64,000 nucleotides of DNA from Prorocentrum cordatum (taxonomy: Eukaryota; Sar; Dinophyceae; Prorocentrales; Prorocentraceae), in the NCBI GenBank assembly GCA_963575745.1, contig CAUYUJ010019084.1, positions 97,672 to 161,671 of the forward strand, written 5' to 3'. The position numbers and the translations under genes were made by a program. Below the pieces are notes generated by a model. The model searched no databases and had not been told where the DNA came from. It was given only the letters and a program-made list of their open reading frames with translations. Position 1 is the first letter of the stretch; each line of letters begins with the position of its first letter. Shown one piece after another: positions 10,837-21,272 of this stretch.

Positions 10837-11669
10837 ATGGCTGCATCTTCTTCCTGGGGCGATGTGGTCGACGATGACCCCGACGACTTGCCGTCGCCCC
10901 CATCGTATACGATCGTTAGTTCGGAGTCAGAGATATGTGACGACATTCCTATTCACGAGTCAGAGATATGTGACGACATTCCTATTCACGAGTGGTGGAA
11001 TATAATTGCTCAGGCATCGGGGTTTAAAGTTCGTCGAGGGAAACAACGTCGCCCCCTGCTGGTGGTGTCGCTGTGCAGTGGCATGGGGACTGATTCACGC
11101 ACGCTAGAGAAATGTGACATCGACCATAACGTTGTTCTTAGTTGTGACTTCAATGACAAGGCGTACGAGCTGCAATGCACGATGGCAGGTCACGCTGGTT
11201 CGCTCGTGTCTGAGCCGCCTTGGCACTTTGTCAAGGATGTGCACCATCTGGTTGCCGTGTTGGAAAACCGAGGGACACAACGTGTGAACGACCTTATGAC
11301 TGACAAACCGTTTTCTTGGGACAATGTGAAGAAGTGCGATCTTCCACATGTGCCAGATGGCCGGCCAGACTTGCTCGTCGCTGGCTTTCCATGTCAGCCA
11401 TACAGCGACCAGAATGTGAATAGGTACAAGCAGGGAGCCGTGGAGAACCACCCTAGGTACGAAGCCACGGGCAGTGTTCGTCTTGCAGTTCGACGCATTC
11501 GGCCTCTGGCATTTCTTCTAGAAAATGTTACGGGCATGAATAAACGAGGTCGAGGGCACAGCAAGTCGCCACTGGCAGCGTTGCTCGACCAGTTTGAGAA
11601 GGACAACGAGTACCACGTCACGTTCTACACCGAGCACCTGAACATCTGGTCGGAGTCCCACCGCGACAG
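10837..11669 (+). CDS. C5-cytosine DNA methyltransferase, exon 1 (motifs I, IV, VI)
   Basis: C5-methyltransferases transfer a methyl group from S-adenosylmethionine to C5 of cytosine in DNA. The ATG at 10,837 follows a TTTGCAG site. Residues 1-60 are acidic and carry a perfect 11-residue duplication (SEICDDIPIHE). Motif I (AdoMet binding) is LLVVSLCSGMGT near residues 74-85. Motif IV is AGFPCQPYS with the catalytic Cys at 186. Motif VI is LLENVTGM with the Glu at 229. Motif VIII begins at SESHRDR and is completed across the intron. All key residues are intact, so activity is plausible. The donor is GT at 11,670 (phase 2). The family is clear, the subfamily is not. Known: dinoflagellates carry many such genes, some inside retrotransposons (de Mendoza and colleagues). 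No reverse transcriptase is visible here. Confidence 0.9.
10927..10992 (+). repeat. 33-bp perfect tandem duplication in the methyltransferase N-terminus
   Basis: Copies at 10,927-10,959 and 10,960-10,992 are identical at the DNA level, adding 11 residues in frame. Absence of any difference, even at third positions, points to a very recent duplication or an assembly artefact. Confidence 0.95.
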
Positions 11670-12289
11670 GTGACAATCTGTCTCGTTCGATGCTCGCGTC
11701 GGCAACGGCAAATGTCTGTGATACCCGAGCCCGAGCCCCCTCGGGACCCAGGTTTGGAATCCAACATTGTTCGTATGTGCTTTTGGCTTTTAGGGTTTAT
11801 GGTTTTAGAATTTTAGAGCCTGTAATTCCTTTGAAGACTTTCACGCAACCAGGGGGCGTTGGGGCCAATGAGATAGCCGGGAAGGCGGTAGTGTTGGGCA
11901 AGGAGCGGCAAGGAGGTGAAGGGTTGCAGGAAAGGGAGGGGCGGTGAGGGGATGCTCGTCCCATGATTCATGATTAATGGGTTTCTCATGTCGCTGCAAT
12001 TTTGCGCGCATTCAGCCGATCAGATCAGCTGATGTTACCAAGTTTTCAAAGCTTTCGAGGCCCTCGGGGTTTGATGCCCAATGCCATGCCCAACGCCCTT
12101 GAGCAAGCCTGGCCCAAGGCCCAATGACCCAATGCCTCGGATGATATTTCTGGGCCCTGCCTGCACTTGTCCAGCGCTCAGCAAAGCCTGCCCCCCACGC
12201 GAATTCACAAATCGATGTTCCATGGGCCATGGGCCATGAGGCTATGAGCCATGACGATCATGCATTGTCCTTTCCTTGCCATTCCTCAG

Positions 12290-12455
12290 GTACTTCATTC
12301 TCGGCTTCGACAAGACATACCACACAGAGACAATCACCACCCGCGTCATGCAGTGGATTAATCATGTCCACGCGGTGCGAAAGAAGCGGCCTCCTGTTCC
12401 GTGGGTCGACGCGGTCATGCCCCCTTCGGCTGACTTGAACGACAAGCTCCTGCAG
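12290..12455 (+). CDS. C5-cytosine DNA methyltransferase, exon 2 (motif VIII)
   Basis: The acceptor is CCTCAG (AG at 12,288-12,289). The split Arg codon (AG+G) restores HRDRYFILGF, a good motif VIII (Arg-x-Arg, then hydrophobic, then Gly). It continues DKTYHTETITTRVMQWINHV to KLLQ, where the target-recognition region would begin. The donor appears to be GC (12,456-12,457) after CAG, phase 0, matching the next exon. The 620-bp upstream intron is GT-AG. The junction is strong evidence that these exons belong together. Confidence 0.85.
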
Positions 12456-12939
12456 GCGACCGCCAGCCGTCATTCGTTATTTGCCTTTGCCATTTGCCAA
12501 TGTTGCCACAATGTATTGCGGCAGTGCTGTGTCCCAATTGTCTCAATGTGGTTGCCCCTCCTAGGTAGAGCAGCAGAGTCTCAGCAGAGTAGGTGACACA
12601 GGTGCACGTGCTATGCGCCTGGGCCGGCGAGGGTTCCAACTCTAGGTCCTAGGTCCCCAGGTCACTCCAGGTCCTGCAGGGGGACTCCAGGGCTCCAGGG
12701 AGTCAAGAGTCAAGACCGTTGATGACCGATTGTTCAGTGCGTTGGCTGACTGTTTGAGTTATCCGATGGTTAACCCCACAGGGCCCCACGCTGCGTCAGG
12801 AACCAACGCGAAACGCGTCCCGACACACAGTTCTGTAGCGAGTTATCGCCTCGAGTCAAGTTGTTTTTCGGCGCCCACTCGATTGCCGTACGTGCTACCT
12901 TTTCCAGCGCGCGGCGCCATGGGCGATGCGGTCATGCAG

Positions 12940-13200
12940 GCCACCTTGGCCGCCAAGCATACCGATTACATGCAGCACATGCGGCAGCTGCAGCGCGAGG
13001 CCCAGTCGAAGGCCGAGTCGGCAGCGAAGCACATCAGAGTGCAGGACCTGGGCGAGCAGTACGAGAATGGCAGGATCAGTGTGATCTGCCGCACGTCAGC
13101 CATCCACATGACGGGCTTCGACGACATCTGGCAGTATTGCCGCTCTAGGCGGGGTGCTGACTGGTGGCCCAAAGGGGATGCAGCACGGCAGTTCAAGGGG
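12940..13200 (+). CDS. C5-cytosine DNA methyltransferase, exon 3 (probable; 3' end uncertain)
   Basis: It follows a CATGCAG acceptor, phase 0, and opens ATLAAKHTDYMQHMRQLQRE, a charged helix, then RISVICRTSAIHMTGFDDIW and SRRGADWWPK. It would form part of the variable target-recognition region, which is poorly conserved in this family. The donor is not clear. The frame stays open to 13,863, but after about 13,200 it passes into Ala/Pro/Ser-rich minisatellite (APS repeats) that belongs to repeat family A and is probably not coding. Confidence 0.55.
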
Positions 13201-13650
13201 TCATTAGTGTACGTGGATTGTTGGCTCTACGCCGAAGCCTGCTCTAATGGCGAGACGAGCTCGGTGTTCTTGCAGGGCATGGTCGGCACGTGGTGGCCTG
13301 TTGTTGTGGGAATCCCATATCCAGTTCCCCAGTCGGGGGTACTCCCCTACACGTGTCCAGTTCTCAGCAGGAATTCTAATAGGTGCTGGATGGCGCACGT
13401 AAGCCGCTTGGTGCTGCGCAACCTCCGCGCGGTGGCGCCCACTGCGAGTCCGAGCAAATCGTCGACCGCTAGTGAGGCGCCCACTGCGAGTTTGATTTCG
13501 GCGCCCGCTGCGAGTCCGATCAAATCGTCGACCGCGAGTGAGGCGCCGACGCAGTGTGGCAGCAGTTCGTCTTCCAGTTCGGCGCCCTCCAGCATCAACA
13601 GCTGGGTGGCGCCCTCCAGCATCAGCTGGGCAGCGCCCAGTGTTGCCAAC

Positions 13651-13880
13651 GGCTTCGCCATGCCCAGTCCGGCGCCCAGTGTGGCGCCCAGCGATTCCAT
13701 TAGTTGTGTCTTGGTGCCCAGCATGGCGCCCAGCGATGCCAGCAGCGCCGTCTTGGTGCCCAGCATGGCGCCCAGCGATGCCAGCAGCGCCGTCTTGGTG
13801 CCCAGCAGTTCGTCGGCCCCGCGCCGCAGGTGGGGGCAGCGCCATGGCCGCCATGGAGCCTAGGGCCTAGGGCAGGGCCT

Positions 13881-13914
<34 letters not shown>

Positions 13915-14950
13915 ACGACGACGACGATGAAGACGACGGACGACGACGGCGACGAGACGACGACGCTGCATCTGGAATCTGGACTCTGGCGCCCGCTAGA
14001 TTGTAATTTGTTGGTGGCCCGCTCAATGCAGCGGAGCATGGAATAAGTACAGTGCATTGTGCGCTGCACTGTACCCTGAGGCCCTGCTGCTGTGCAGGCA
14101 CTACCCACTACCTACGGCGTTCTCCTCCTTCCAGGTCCTTCCGAGCGCAGGCGCTACCAGACAGTGCAGCACAGTGCAGCGCAGCGCAGACCCCCAGACA
14201 TTACCACACACAGTGCAGACCCTACCAGACAGCACCACAGCACAGGGCAGACTCAACTTAGCGGCGTCATTTTGGCTGCGGTCTAGGCCCCAAGGGCCCC
14301 AAGACTCCAGGTCCTGCCAAGGCAGCTGAGCGCGCTATAGTAACTGCGGTCTAGGCTCGCCTTTCCGATTCCTGCGAGCCGCACGCTAGGTGTGGGCTCG
14401 CTTTTAACTTTATATGGCCCCCTCGTCGTGGGGCGCCCCCAATCGCACTCCCTTTGTGCCTAGTTACGTTTCTCGGTTAGTTTAGGGTCTCGGTCCTGGA
14501 GTCTAGGCCCTGCCAGCCTTTCCTGCAGGTCCTGCGCGCCGTACGCTAGGTGTGGGCCCTCTTACACTGACTCCCTTTGTCAGTTGCCGCAGCGTGAATT
14601 TCACGCCAGAAATAATGCGCATGCCATCCATCCATCCATCCCATTCGGGTCTTCCGTTCCGTTCTGTTCCACTCCCTCCCCCTCACTCGTCCCACCCTCC
14701 TCTCATCCTCTTCTCAGCTCTCCCTCTCCGTTCACACTGGCTGCCATCATCTTAACTTAACCCTCCCGTTAACTCATCGTCGTTCGTCGCCGCCCGGGGC
14801 CCCCATCCCCTGACCCATGGTGGAGGAGGGCATGGAGAGTGAGGATGAGGATTCGGATGATGAGGAGGAGGGGGGGGGGGGGGAGGGCCAGGAGGAGGAG
14901 GAGGAGGAAGGCTGGCCGCCTATGGTCTCAGCATCGAGGAGGGGAAGCCC
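13651..14950 (+). repeat. Repeat family A, copy 1
   Basis: It is collinear with 33,127-34,020. Shared landmarks in order: CTTCGCCATGCC; a 42-bp minisatellite with GCGCCCAGCGATGCCAGCAG; a (GAC)n block with GACGAGACGACGACG; CTACCAGACAGTGCAGC; CATTTTGGCTGCGGTCTAGG; CAATCGCACTCCCTTTGTGC; GGGTCTTCCGTTCCGTTCTG; and ATGAGGATTCGGATGATGAG. It is in the same orientation as the other copy. It has no recognisable enzyme domain or inverted ends. It lies in the methyltransferase intron region. Confidence 0.85.
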
Positions 14951-15200
14951 AGTGCCGCCGCCCGCATGCGTCCCCCACACCCAATTCGCCACACCCATCA
15001 CAAGTCACAAGTTTCGTTGCCCCATAGAGCTCCACCGAAGGCCCCAGCGCCACCGCCCGCATGCGCCCCCCACACCCAAGTCGGCACACCCCTCACAGGG
15101 TTCGTGGCCCCACAAGGAGCGCAACCGAACCAGATATTCACAATTGCGGCACTCACAACTGAACATGGTTGGGTCTTTCGTCCTTCGCCAGGCTAATTGT
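14951..15200 (+). repeat. Repeat family B, array 1, with tail
   Basis: It has about two units of a 90-bp minisatellite (CCGCCGCCCGCATGCGTCCC, CACACGTTTCGTGGCCCCAT, GAGCTCCACCGAAGGCCCC), then a tail at 15,150-15,195 with CATGGTTGGGTCTTTCG, CCTTCGCCAGG and CTAATTGTAATT. See 18,031 for the main array. Confidence 0.8.
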
Positions 15201-16500
15201 AATTTCGTTGCTGCTCCGTTTTTCGTGTCACCTTTCGTCGCAACCCGCCCTGGGGCCCTAGGGCCCCTTGCTGCTCTTGCTTGCTTGCTTGCGGTTGCCG
15301 TGCGTTGTGTGCTAAGACTTAAGAAGCCTTGCTCCCCTCCTCTATGTTAGTTCCTTGCTCATTATTATTATCTTTGCCCCCCCTCGCTCCCGCAATGCCC
15401 CAGTGCCGCTGCATGCTTCCCCTGCCAGATGGCTGCGTTGCTGCGACTCTTTCCAAACCCGCTCAGAGTCTTCAGCGCCCCTCCTGCCTCCCTCTCCCGC
15501 CCCCGCAAAAGCTTCCGGCCCTCCCGCGCCAAGGGCCAGGTTGACGCGGCCTTCGGCGTGCAGATTCCGGCGGGCATCGCCATCGTGACCACTGGCGGCA
15601 TTTGCCCTTGGCAGCTATGATCTTACCATTGACATGACCACTGGCATTTTGGGCTGGGGATTTGGGAGCGCCGCGCCATGTGCGCAGTGGCACAGCTTGG
15701 CCGCGGGGCCAAGTTGACACTTCGCGCGTTGGTGCATGGATGGGGTTCGGGCCTGGGAGAGCTCGGTGTACGGCGCGCGGGGATAGTCTCTAGGGTATGC
15801 GGGGTACGGCGTCGTGTTCTGGAGGCAATGGAAGGTACCTGGGGGGGCGCAGGATAGGAATTTGCGGGCGCGGGGGACAGGGCTAGGGCCTAGGGGGGCT
15901 GGGGTCTGGGGCGTCGGGCGGGCGCAGGGACGTGGCGGCTTGGCTTTGGCGACGGACCTAGTCTGGGGTGCGCGGTTGGCATTGGCTTGGGGCGCGGGGC
16001 GTTGGGGCCAGTGGCGCGCAATCTAGTCTAGGGCTTCGAATCTAGGAGGATTTGTTGACTCAAGATTCAAGGCGTACACCTGGGGGCGCATGGTCTCGGG
16101 GGCGGGGTGTTGGGCGCGGGGTCGTGCGTGTGCGATAGCGTGGCGAAGGCTAATTTCTCGAGTCTCGATTGGGCGCTGTATGGTGTGCGGGAGGGAGGGT
16201 GGCGGTGTGTGCGGGGGTCCAATGGGAGTTTGGCTCGGGGGCCGGGGTCTTGGGTGCGCCGCGCGCGGAGTGTCGGGCGCGTAATTAGGTGCGCGGGGGG
16301 TTGCAGCGTAGGGTGTCATAACTTTCGGGCTTATGGATATCATGCAACGCCAGCGGCGCAACGCCTCGCGCGTCGTGTTCGGGCCTTCGCCATGCCCCTA
16401 AGCAGCGCGATGGCCCGACCGTGGGCGATGGGCGCTCGTTCATGGGCGCGCTCAATTATCGTCGCGCGTAATGGGCAAAGACCGCCAGCGCTGGCCGGCG
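15201..16500. other. G-rich stretch without a recognisable gene
   Basis: It carries the words GGGCGCGGGG and GGGGTCTGGGGCG repeatedly between 15,800 and 16,300 in a degenerate way. Open frames on both strands overlap each other and have no protein-like features. I see nothing coding. Confidence 0.5.
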
Positions 16501-16502
16501 GA

Positions 16503-16853
16503 TTTGCCGATACGTTTCCCAACCCCAAAATTGATACCGCGCGAAAGCATTGATACGTTTCCCTACTCCAACATTGATACGGCGACGTGTAAATTGATAC
16601 GACCGCCAACTCACCAACGTCGAAATTGATACGATCGCCAACTCACCAACGTCGAAATTGATACGATCGCCAACTCACCAACGTCGAAATTGATACGATC
16701 GCCAACTCCAAAATTGATACCCAAGTCCGCCCGGCGGATATATTGATACGTTTACCAACTCTAAAATTGATACCCGGGGAAAGAATTGATACATTTCCCA
16801 ACTCCAAAATTGATACCCAGCGAACTAATTGATACGTATTCCAACTCCACATT
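16503..16853 (+). repeat. TTGATAC tandem array
   Basis: It is built from AATTGATACG followed by spacers. Three consecutive 32-bp units contain ATCGCCAACTCACCAACGTC (16,620-16,705). Flanking units use CCAACTCCAAAATTGATAC with 25-35 bp periods. It is markedly more A/T-rich than its surroundings. Confidence 0.85.
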
Positions 16854-16874
16854 TGAGATCTGATGATTCAAGCG

Positions 16875-17235
16875 GGTTGCATCCGAATTTTTGCAAAGTC
16901 TCCCTCCCCCCTCCGCGTCGCGATTTTTGCAAAGTCCCCCCCCCCCTCCCCCGGCGTCGCGATTTTTGCAAAGTCCCCCCCTCCCCCCAGCGTCGCGATT
17001 TTGCAAAGTCTCCCCCCCCGCCCCCCGCGTCGCGAGTTTTGCAAAGTCCCCCCCCCCTCCCCCCCGGCGTCGCGATTTTTGCAAAGTCCCCCCTCCCAGC
17101 GTCGCGAATTTTGCAAAGTCCCCCCCCGCCCCCCCGCGTCGCGAGTTTTGCAAAGTCCCCCCCTACCCCCCCCTTCGTCGCCATTTTTCCAAATCTCCTC
17201 TCCCTTATCTCCTCCCGCGTCGGGATTTCTATTAA
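16875..17235 (+). repeat. CGTCGCGATTTTTGCAAAG tandem array
   Basis: It has about nine units of 33-40 bp, each a conserved CGTCGCGATTTTTGCAAAGT followed by a C-run of variable length (CCCCCCCCTCCCCCGG and similar). C-run length is the main source of variation, so the assembly may be imprecise here. Confidence 0.9.
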
Positions 17236-17654
17236 GCCTTAAGCCTTAAGCCTTAGCCCCGCCTCTCATCGCTCCCGCATCGGGATGTTTGTAAAACACC
17301 GCCCCACTCCCGCGTCGCGAATTTGGCGTACCCCAGATTCCAGGGGGCCCAACCCGAGACTCCTGGTCCTGGGCCCTACTCCCCAGGTCCCTAAACCCCA
17401 ACAGAAAGCCTACGCGTTACGACGCTGGCAATGCATTCCAAAACCCAAGCCGCCCCCCCAACCAACCCCATATGGCCTGCGGGCGCCTCCATAGGACGCC
17501 CCCGCAATGCGCCCCCCCATGGCCCATGGGCCGCCCCGACAGGTCGCCATCCTCCCCCCCTTCCCCCTTGGGCGCCCCCATGGAACTCCGGCATAGGATG
17601 CTACCAGCGGATGCCCCAATGGGACGCCCCCATCTCAATGGACGCCCTCTAGGG

Positions 17655-18030
17655 CCGCGCGGACCCATGGGGGGCAGGAACCCATGGGGCGCGGGCGCCA
17701 ATGGGGGGCGGGAACCCAGGGGGGGCTGGAACCCATGGGGGGGGGGCGGGAACACATGGGGGCAGGAACCAATGGGGGGCGGGAACCCATAGGGGGGCGA
17801 GAACACATGGGGGGCGGGAACCCATAGGGGGGCAGGAACAAATGGGGGGCGGGAAACCATAGGGGGGCGGGGGAGTCGGGAACACATGGGGGGCGGGAGC
17901 CCATGGGCAGCGGGAGCGAATGGGGGGCGGGAGCCCATGGGGGGCGGGAACCCACGGGGGGCGGGAACCCACGGGGGGCCGGGCACCCATGGGGAGCGGG
18001 AACCCATGGGGGGCGGGAGCCCGTGGGGAG
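17655..18030 (+). repeat. GGGGGGCGGGAACCCATGG array
   Basis: About 18 short units (about 20 bp) of ATGGGGGGCGGGAACCCATG with variants (GAGCCC, GAACAC). The G-runs on this strand could form G-quadruplexes. It abuts the family B array that follows. Confidence 0.85.
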
Positions 18031-18435
18031 CTGCACCGAGGGCCCCTGTGCCGCCGCCCGCATGCGTCCCCCACGCCCAATTTGGCACACCCCTCACACG
18101 GTTCGTGGCCCCATAGGGAGCCCCACCGAAAGCCCCAGTGCCGCCGCCCGCATGCGTCCCCCACGTCCAATTCGGCACACCCCTCACACGTTTCGTGGCC
18201 CCATAGGGAGCTCCACCGAAGGCCCCACTGCCGCGGCCCGCATGCGCCCCCAACACCCAAGTCGACAAACCCATCACACGTTTCGTTGCCCCATAGGGAG
18301 CCCCACCGAAGGCCCCAGTGCCGCCGCCCGCATGCGTCCCTCTCAACCAATTCGGCACACCCTCCTCCTCCTCCTTCTCAGGCCCCCGTGCCGCCGCCCG
18401 CACGCGTCCCCCTCACCCAATTCGGCACACTCTCC
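18031..18435 (+). repeat. Repeat family B, array 2 (90-bp units)
   Basis: Four to five units of 90 bp, such as 18,051-18,140. Each has CCGCCGCCCGCATGCGTCCC, then TTCGGCACACCCCTCACACG, then TTTCGTGGCCCCATAGGGAG, then CTCCACCGAAGGCCCCAGTG. Because 90 is a multiple of three, all frames show 30-residue repeats. I regard these as a by-product, not a protein. Confidence 0.9.
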
Positions 18436-18900
18436 TCCTGCACCTCCTGCTCCTCCTCGGTGCCGTCGTCGTCGTCGTCGTCCTCCTCCTCCTCCTCCTT
18501 GGTATCGTCGTCCTCGTCGTCCTCGTCATCCTCCTTTTCCTCACCTCCTTCTTCTCTTCCTCCTCCTCTGCCCCCCCGGCAGGTCCACGTCGCCCACGTG
18601 ATGTGTGTGTGTGTGTGTGTGTGTGTGTTCGTGCAGACTCGGACAACCACCGCCGAGGTTCGAACCTCGATCATGGCCAGGCAACATAAGCAGCGTTTGG
18701 CATCCTCACCCTCCTCATCCTCCTTTTCCTCATACTCCTCCTTATCGTTTTCGGGATCTTCATCCTCATTATCTTCGCGGTTCCTCCTTATGCCATGGTC
18801 CTCCTCCTCCTCCTCCTCCTCCTCCTCCTCCTTCCTCCACCCCCACTCCTCCCCCTCATCCTCCTCCTCTGTATCCTGCTTCTCCAACTCCGCTCGCAGT
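18436..18900 (+). repeat. Simple repeats: (CTC)n, (GTC)n, (TG)14
   Basis: Pyrimidine-rich (CTC/GTC)n runs at 18,430-18,560 and 18,700-18,890, with a (TG)n tract at 18,603-18,630. Nothing coding. Confidence 0.9.
18656..18693 (+). other. B-box-like motif plus 25-mer shared with 34,565-34,589
   Basis: GGTTCGAACCTC matches the internal promoter (B box) of tRNA genes and tRNA-derived SINEs. It is followed at once by GATCATGGCCAGGCAACATA plus AGCAG. That 25-base word occurs again, unchanged, at 34,565-34,589. I found no A box or cloverleaf, so no tRNA is called. Confidence 0.35.
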
Positions 18901-19299
18901 CGAGACGGGCTCGAGCGCTATGACCTCGATCTTGAGGCTGCAGGCCCGCGGCATAGTGCCCCATCCATTGGATTACTGGCTGCAAGCGGAGCGCGCGCGC
19001 GGTGGAATCGATGCCGTGGAGTATTGGACCTTCTGGAAGCCCCCATCGGGCCCGAGAGAGAGGAGTAACGTCGAATGATCTCCTGCTGCGCCGCCGTTGC
19101 GCCGGCGATGCTTCGATGCTTCGGCGACGTCGGGATGGGGGCGGATGGGGGGGGGGGCATGGGCCAGCGCGCATAGGTGATGCATCGATGCCGTCAGCCG
19201 ACGTGAGATAACGAGGTCGTTAGTCGATCGCTGCCGCGATCCCCAGACTCTAGACTCTAGACCCCCAGACCCACTCACTCTGAGACTCAGACCCCCTCT

Positions 19300-19476
19300 C
19301 TCTGGGGGTTGCTGGTGGCATCTGCCATGACATCCGTAATGTATCCGTTGCGCATATGGTGGGACCCAACACCGCCGCCAGTCGTCGACCCAGGCGAAAC
19401 TCTGGCGTTGCTATATTGCCAGATGTCCGACATGGCCACGCAGAATATGCTCACATATTTATCCTTGGGTGAGGAC
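19300..19476 (+). CDS. Possible additional exon in the methyltransferase intron region
   Basis: The frame reads VASAMTSVMYPLRIWWDP, VDPGETLALLYCQMSDMA and NMLTYLSLG, ending at a canonical GTGAGG donor (19,470). A downstream acceptor (CCACTAG at about 19,840) can be joined in frame to GPDPYAEGRQVLGDIL or, with another phase, DLIHMLRADKYWGIYC. The choice is unresolved. It is protein-like but unsupported by homology I can name. Confidence 0.25.
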
Positions 19477-20132
19477 GCGAAGGGGCGAAGGGGAGGGGGC
19501 AGGCGGGCGGCGGGAGGGGGAGGAGGATGGGTGGGAAGAGGAGGATGACGGAGAGAGGAGGAGGGTGACCGTGAATGGCGAGCGGGTGGGCATTTGATAG
19601 ATATCGGAACACATGGGCCCCATGGGCGGCTTCTGTCAACAAGGCCCAGATTCGGCCCCGTCAAATATGGTGGGAAAACGCACGCCCCCCTCCTCGTTGC
19701 CGGACGTTGCTGGACTTCATTGCGGTGTTCATCGGGCCCATGTAGTACAGGATTCTGTTGAACTTACCCGATGAGGACCCGCCCGCCCCTCCCTCCCGTG
19801 AGGCCCTTTCACTCACGTCTCTCCTCCGTTTCACCACTAGGACCTGATCCATATGCTGAGGGCCGACAAGTACTGGGGGATATATTGCACGGAAGTCAGG
19901 GAGTGCATCTTGTTGTGCCCTCGGGCCCTGCTCCTGGTCCTCCTCGTTCTCGTCCTCCTCCTCCCCGATGCGTCATCCTGGGTCCTGGGTACGGGCCATC
20001 GTGGACCCCCCCGAAGAGGTGGTTTTGAGCGGTGGCGCGGGCCCGAGTTAGGACACGGAAGCGCGTTCGAACCGTTCGATCCAGACTTGACGTGACGGTC
20101 ACGGCGCGCGCAAAATTGCCGAGGGCATTGGC

Positions 20133-20270
20133 TGTCCGTCGTCATCGTCGTCGTCTCGTCGTGGTCATCGTCGTCGTCGTCGTCAGAGTCATCGTCCGTC
20201 AGTCGTCATCGTCGTCGTCGTCGTCGTCCGTCGTCATCGTCGTCGTCGTCGTCGTCACCGCCGTCGAGCA
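20133..20270 (+). repeat. (GTC/ATC)n microsatellite
   Basis: Interrupted GTCGTC and ATCGTC triplets with two GTCCGTC breaks. No gene signal. Confidence 0.9.
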
Positions 20271-20367
20271 GCTTACTACGGGCTAACGGCGGCCACTCCG
20301 ATACTCATGCGGTGCCGCCTCACGCCTGAACTTGATTTTCACCGTGAAAGACACCTCCCCCGCAGGT

Positions 20368-20580
20368 CCGCCGCCCGCATGCGTCCCACACACACCACAC
20401 CCAATTCGGCACACCCCTCACACGTTTCGTGGCCGCCGTGGCCCCATAGGGAGCTCCACCGAAGGCCCGAGTGCCGCCGCCCGCATGCGTCCCCCACGCT
20501 CAATTTGGCACACCCCTCACACGTATCGAGGCCCATAGGCCCATAGGGAGCTCCACCGAAGGCCCCAGTGCCGCCGCCCA
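20368..20580 (+). repeat. Repeat family B, array 3
   Basis: Just over two 90-bp-type units with the same core words as array 2, in the same orientation. It lacks the tail motif. It lies 130 bp before the last methyltransferase exon. Confidence 0.9.
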
Positions 20581-20711
20581 GACGAACGAGGATGTCGGGC
20601 AACATACACAGCAGCTACACAGCAGGAGCTCCAGCATGGCGCATGGCATGGCCCCGAGGAGCACGTTTTTCGTAATGTTTTTTTGCCCCGCCTCCGCCCC
20701 CCAAACCACAG

Positions 20712-21272
20712 GCCTCCATGAACGCGAGGGTGATGAGCCACCCCGATGATAACGCGTTCAAGTGGCAGAATGATGAGAAGAAGGCCTTGCAGAGCATGGG
20801 TTTTCAGTTTAACCCTCGCCCGTGGACTTGCCGGGCAGGGGTCAGTTTGCGGGGATTGTCAGGGACGTTTCGTGAACGATCCATCATTGATATTTGCTGG
20901 CTCAGAGCGGCTAAAAGAACAGGAAAGCATTACCTTGATGAGACGATCCGTGCAGGTTTATTTTGCGACCCATCTCAGACTTTGCAGCGCGCTGGCGATG
21001 TTGGTCTTCGGACACAGTGCCAGAAGTCAACAAAGTATTCTTACGAACTTGACAGAGTGTTGCTTGCAGGGGACCAGCTCGGCCTGATGGGATTTCCCAC
21101 CTCGGGGCTAGACGGTCTGCCTAGCGAGCGCCAGCGTCTCGGTTTCGTTGGTGAATGTGTAAGCCCACCGTGCTTGGCCACAGCGATTTGCTGCATGCTT
21201 CTTTTACTGAATGCCGATGGGCTGTTCGAGCAGCCACCGTGTGAGGACATTCCAGCAGACACGAAGTCCTGA
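20712..21272 (+). CDS. C5-cytosine DNA methyltransferase, last exon (motifs IX and X)
   Basis: It follows a CCACAG acceptor (AG at 20,710-20,711) and encodes 186 residues to a TGA at 21,270. Near its end it reads AGDQLGLMGFPTSGLDGL, matching motif IX (Arg/Glu-Leu-x-x-Phe-Pro) and, 18 residues on, FVGECVSPPCLATAICCML, matching motif X (Gly-Asn/Glu-x-Val-x-Pro-Pro), which completes the AdoMet pocket. Motif X closes the fold in this family, and exons 1-3 lack it, so I assign this exon to the same gene although 7.5 kb of repeats intervene. The first 110 residues would be the end of the target-recognition region. Confidence in the domain is high; in the join, moderate. Confidence 0.7.
   Translation, partial: ASMNARVMSHPDDNAFKWQNDEKKALQSMGFQFNPRPWTCRAGVSLRGLSGTFRERSIIDICWLRAAKRTGKHYLDETIRAGLFCDPSQTLQRAGDVGLRTQCQKSTKYSYELDRVLLAGDQLGLMGFPTSGLDGLPSERQRLGFVGECVSPPCLATAICCMLLLLNADGLFEQPPCEDIPADTKS

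Noticed and set aside
17417-18403. Minus-strand repeat protein across the 18 kb arrays
   Set aside because: Openness comes from the 90-bp (codon-multiple) unit. All six frames are open, and there is no unique domain.
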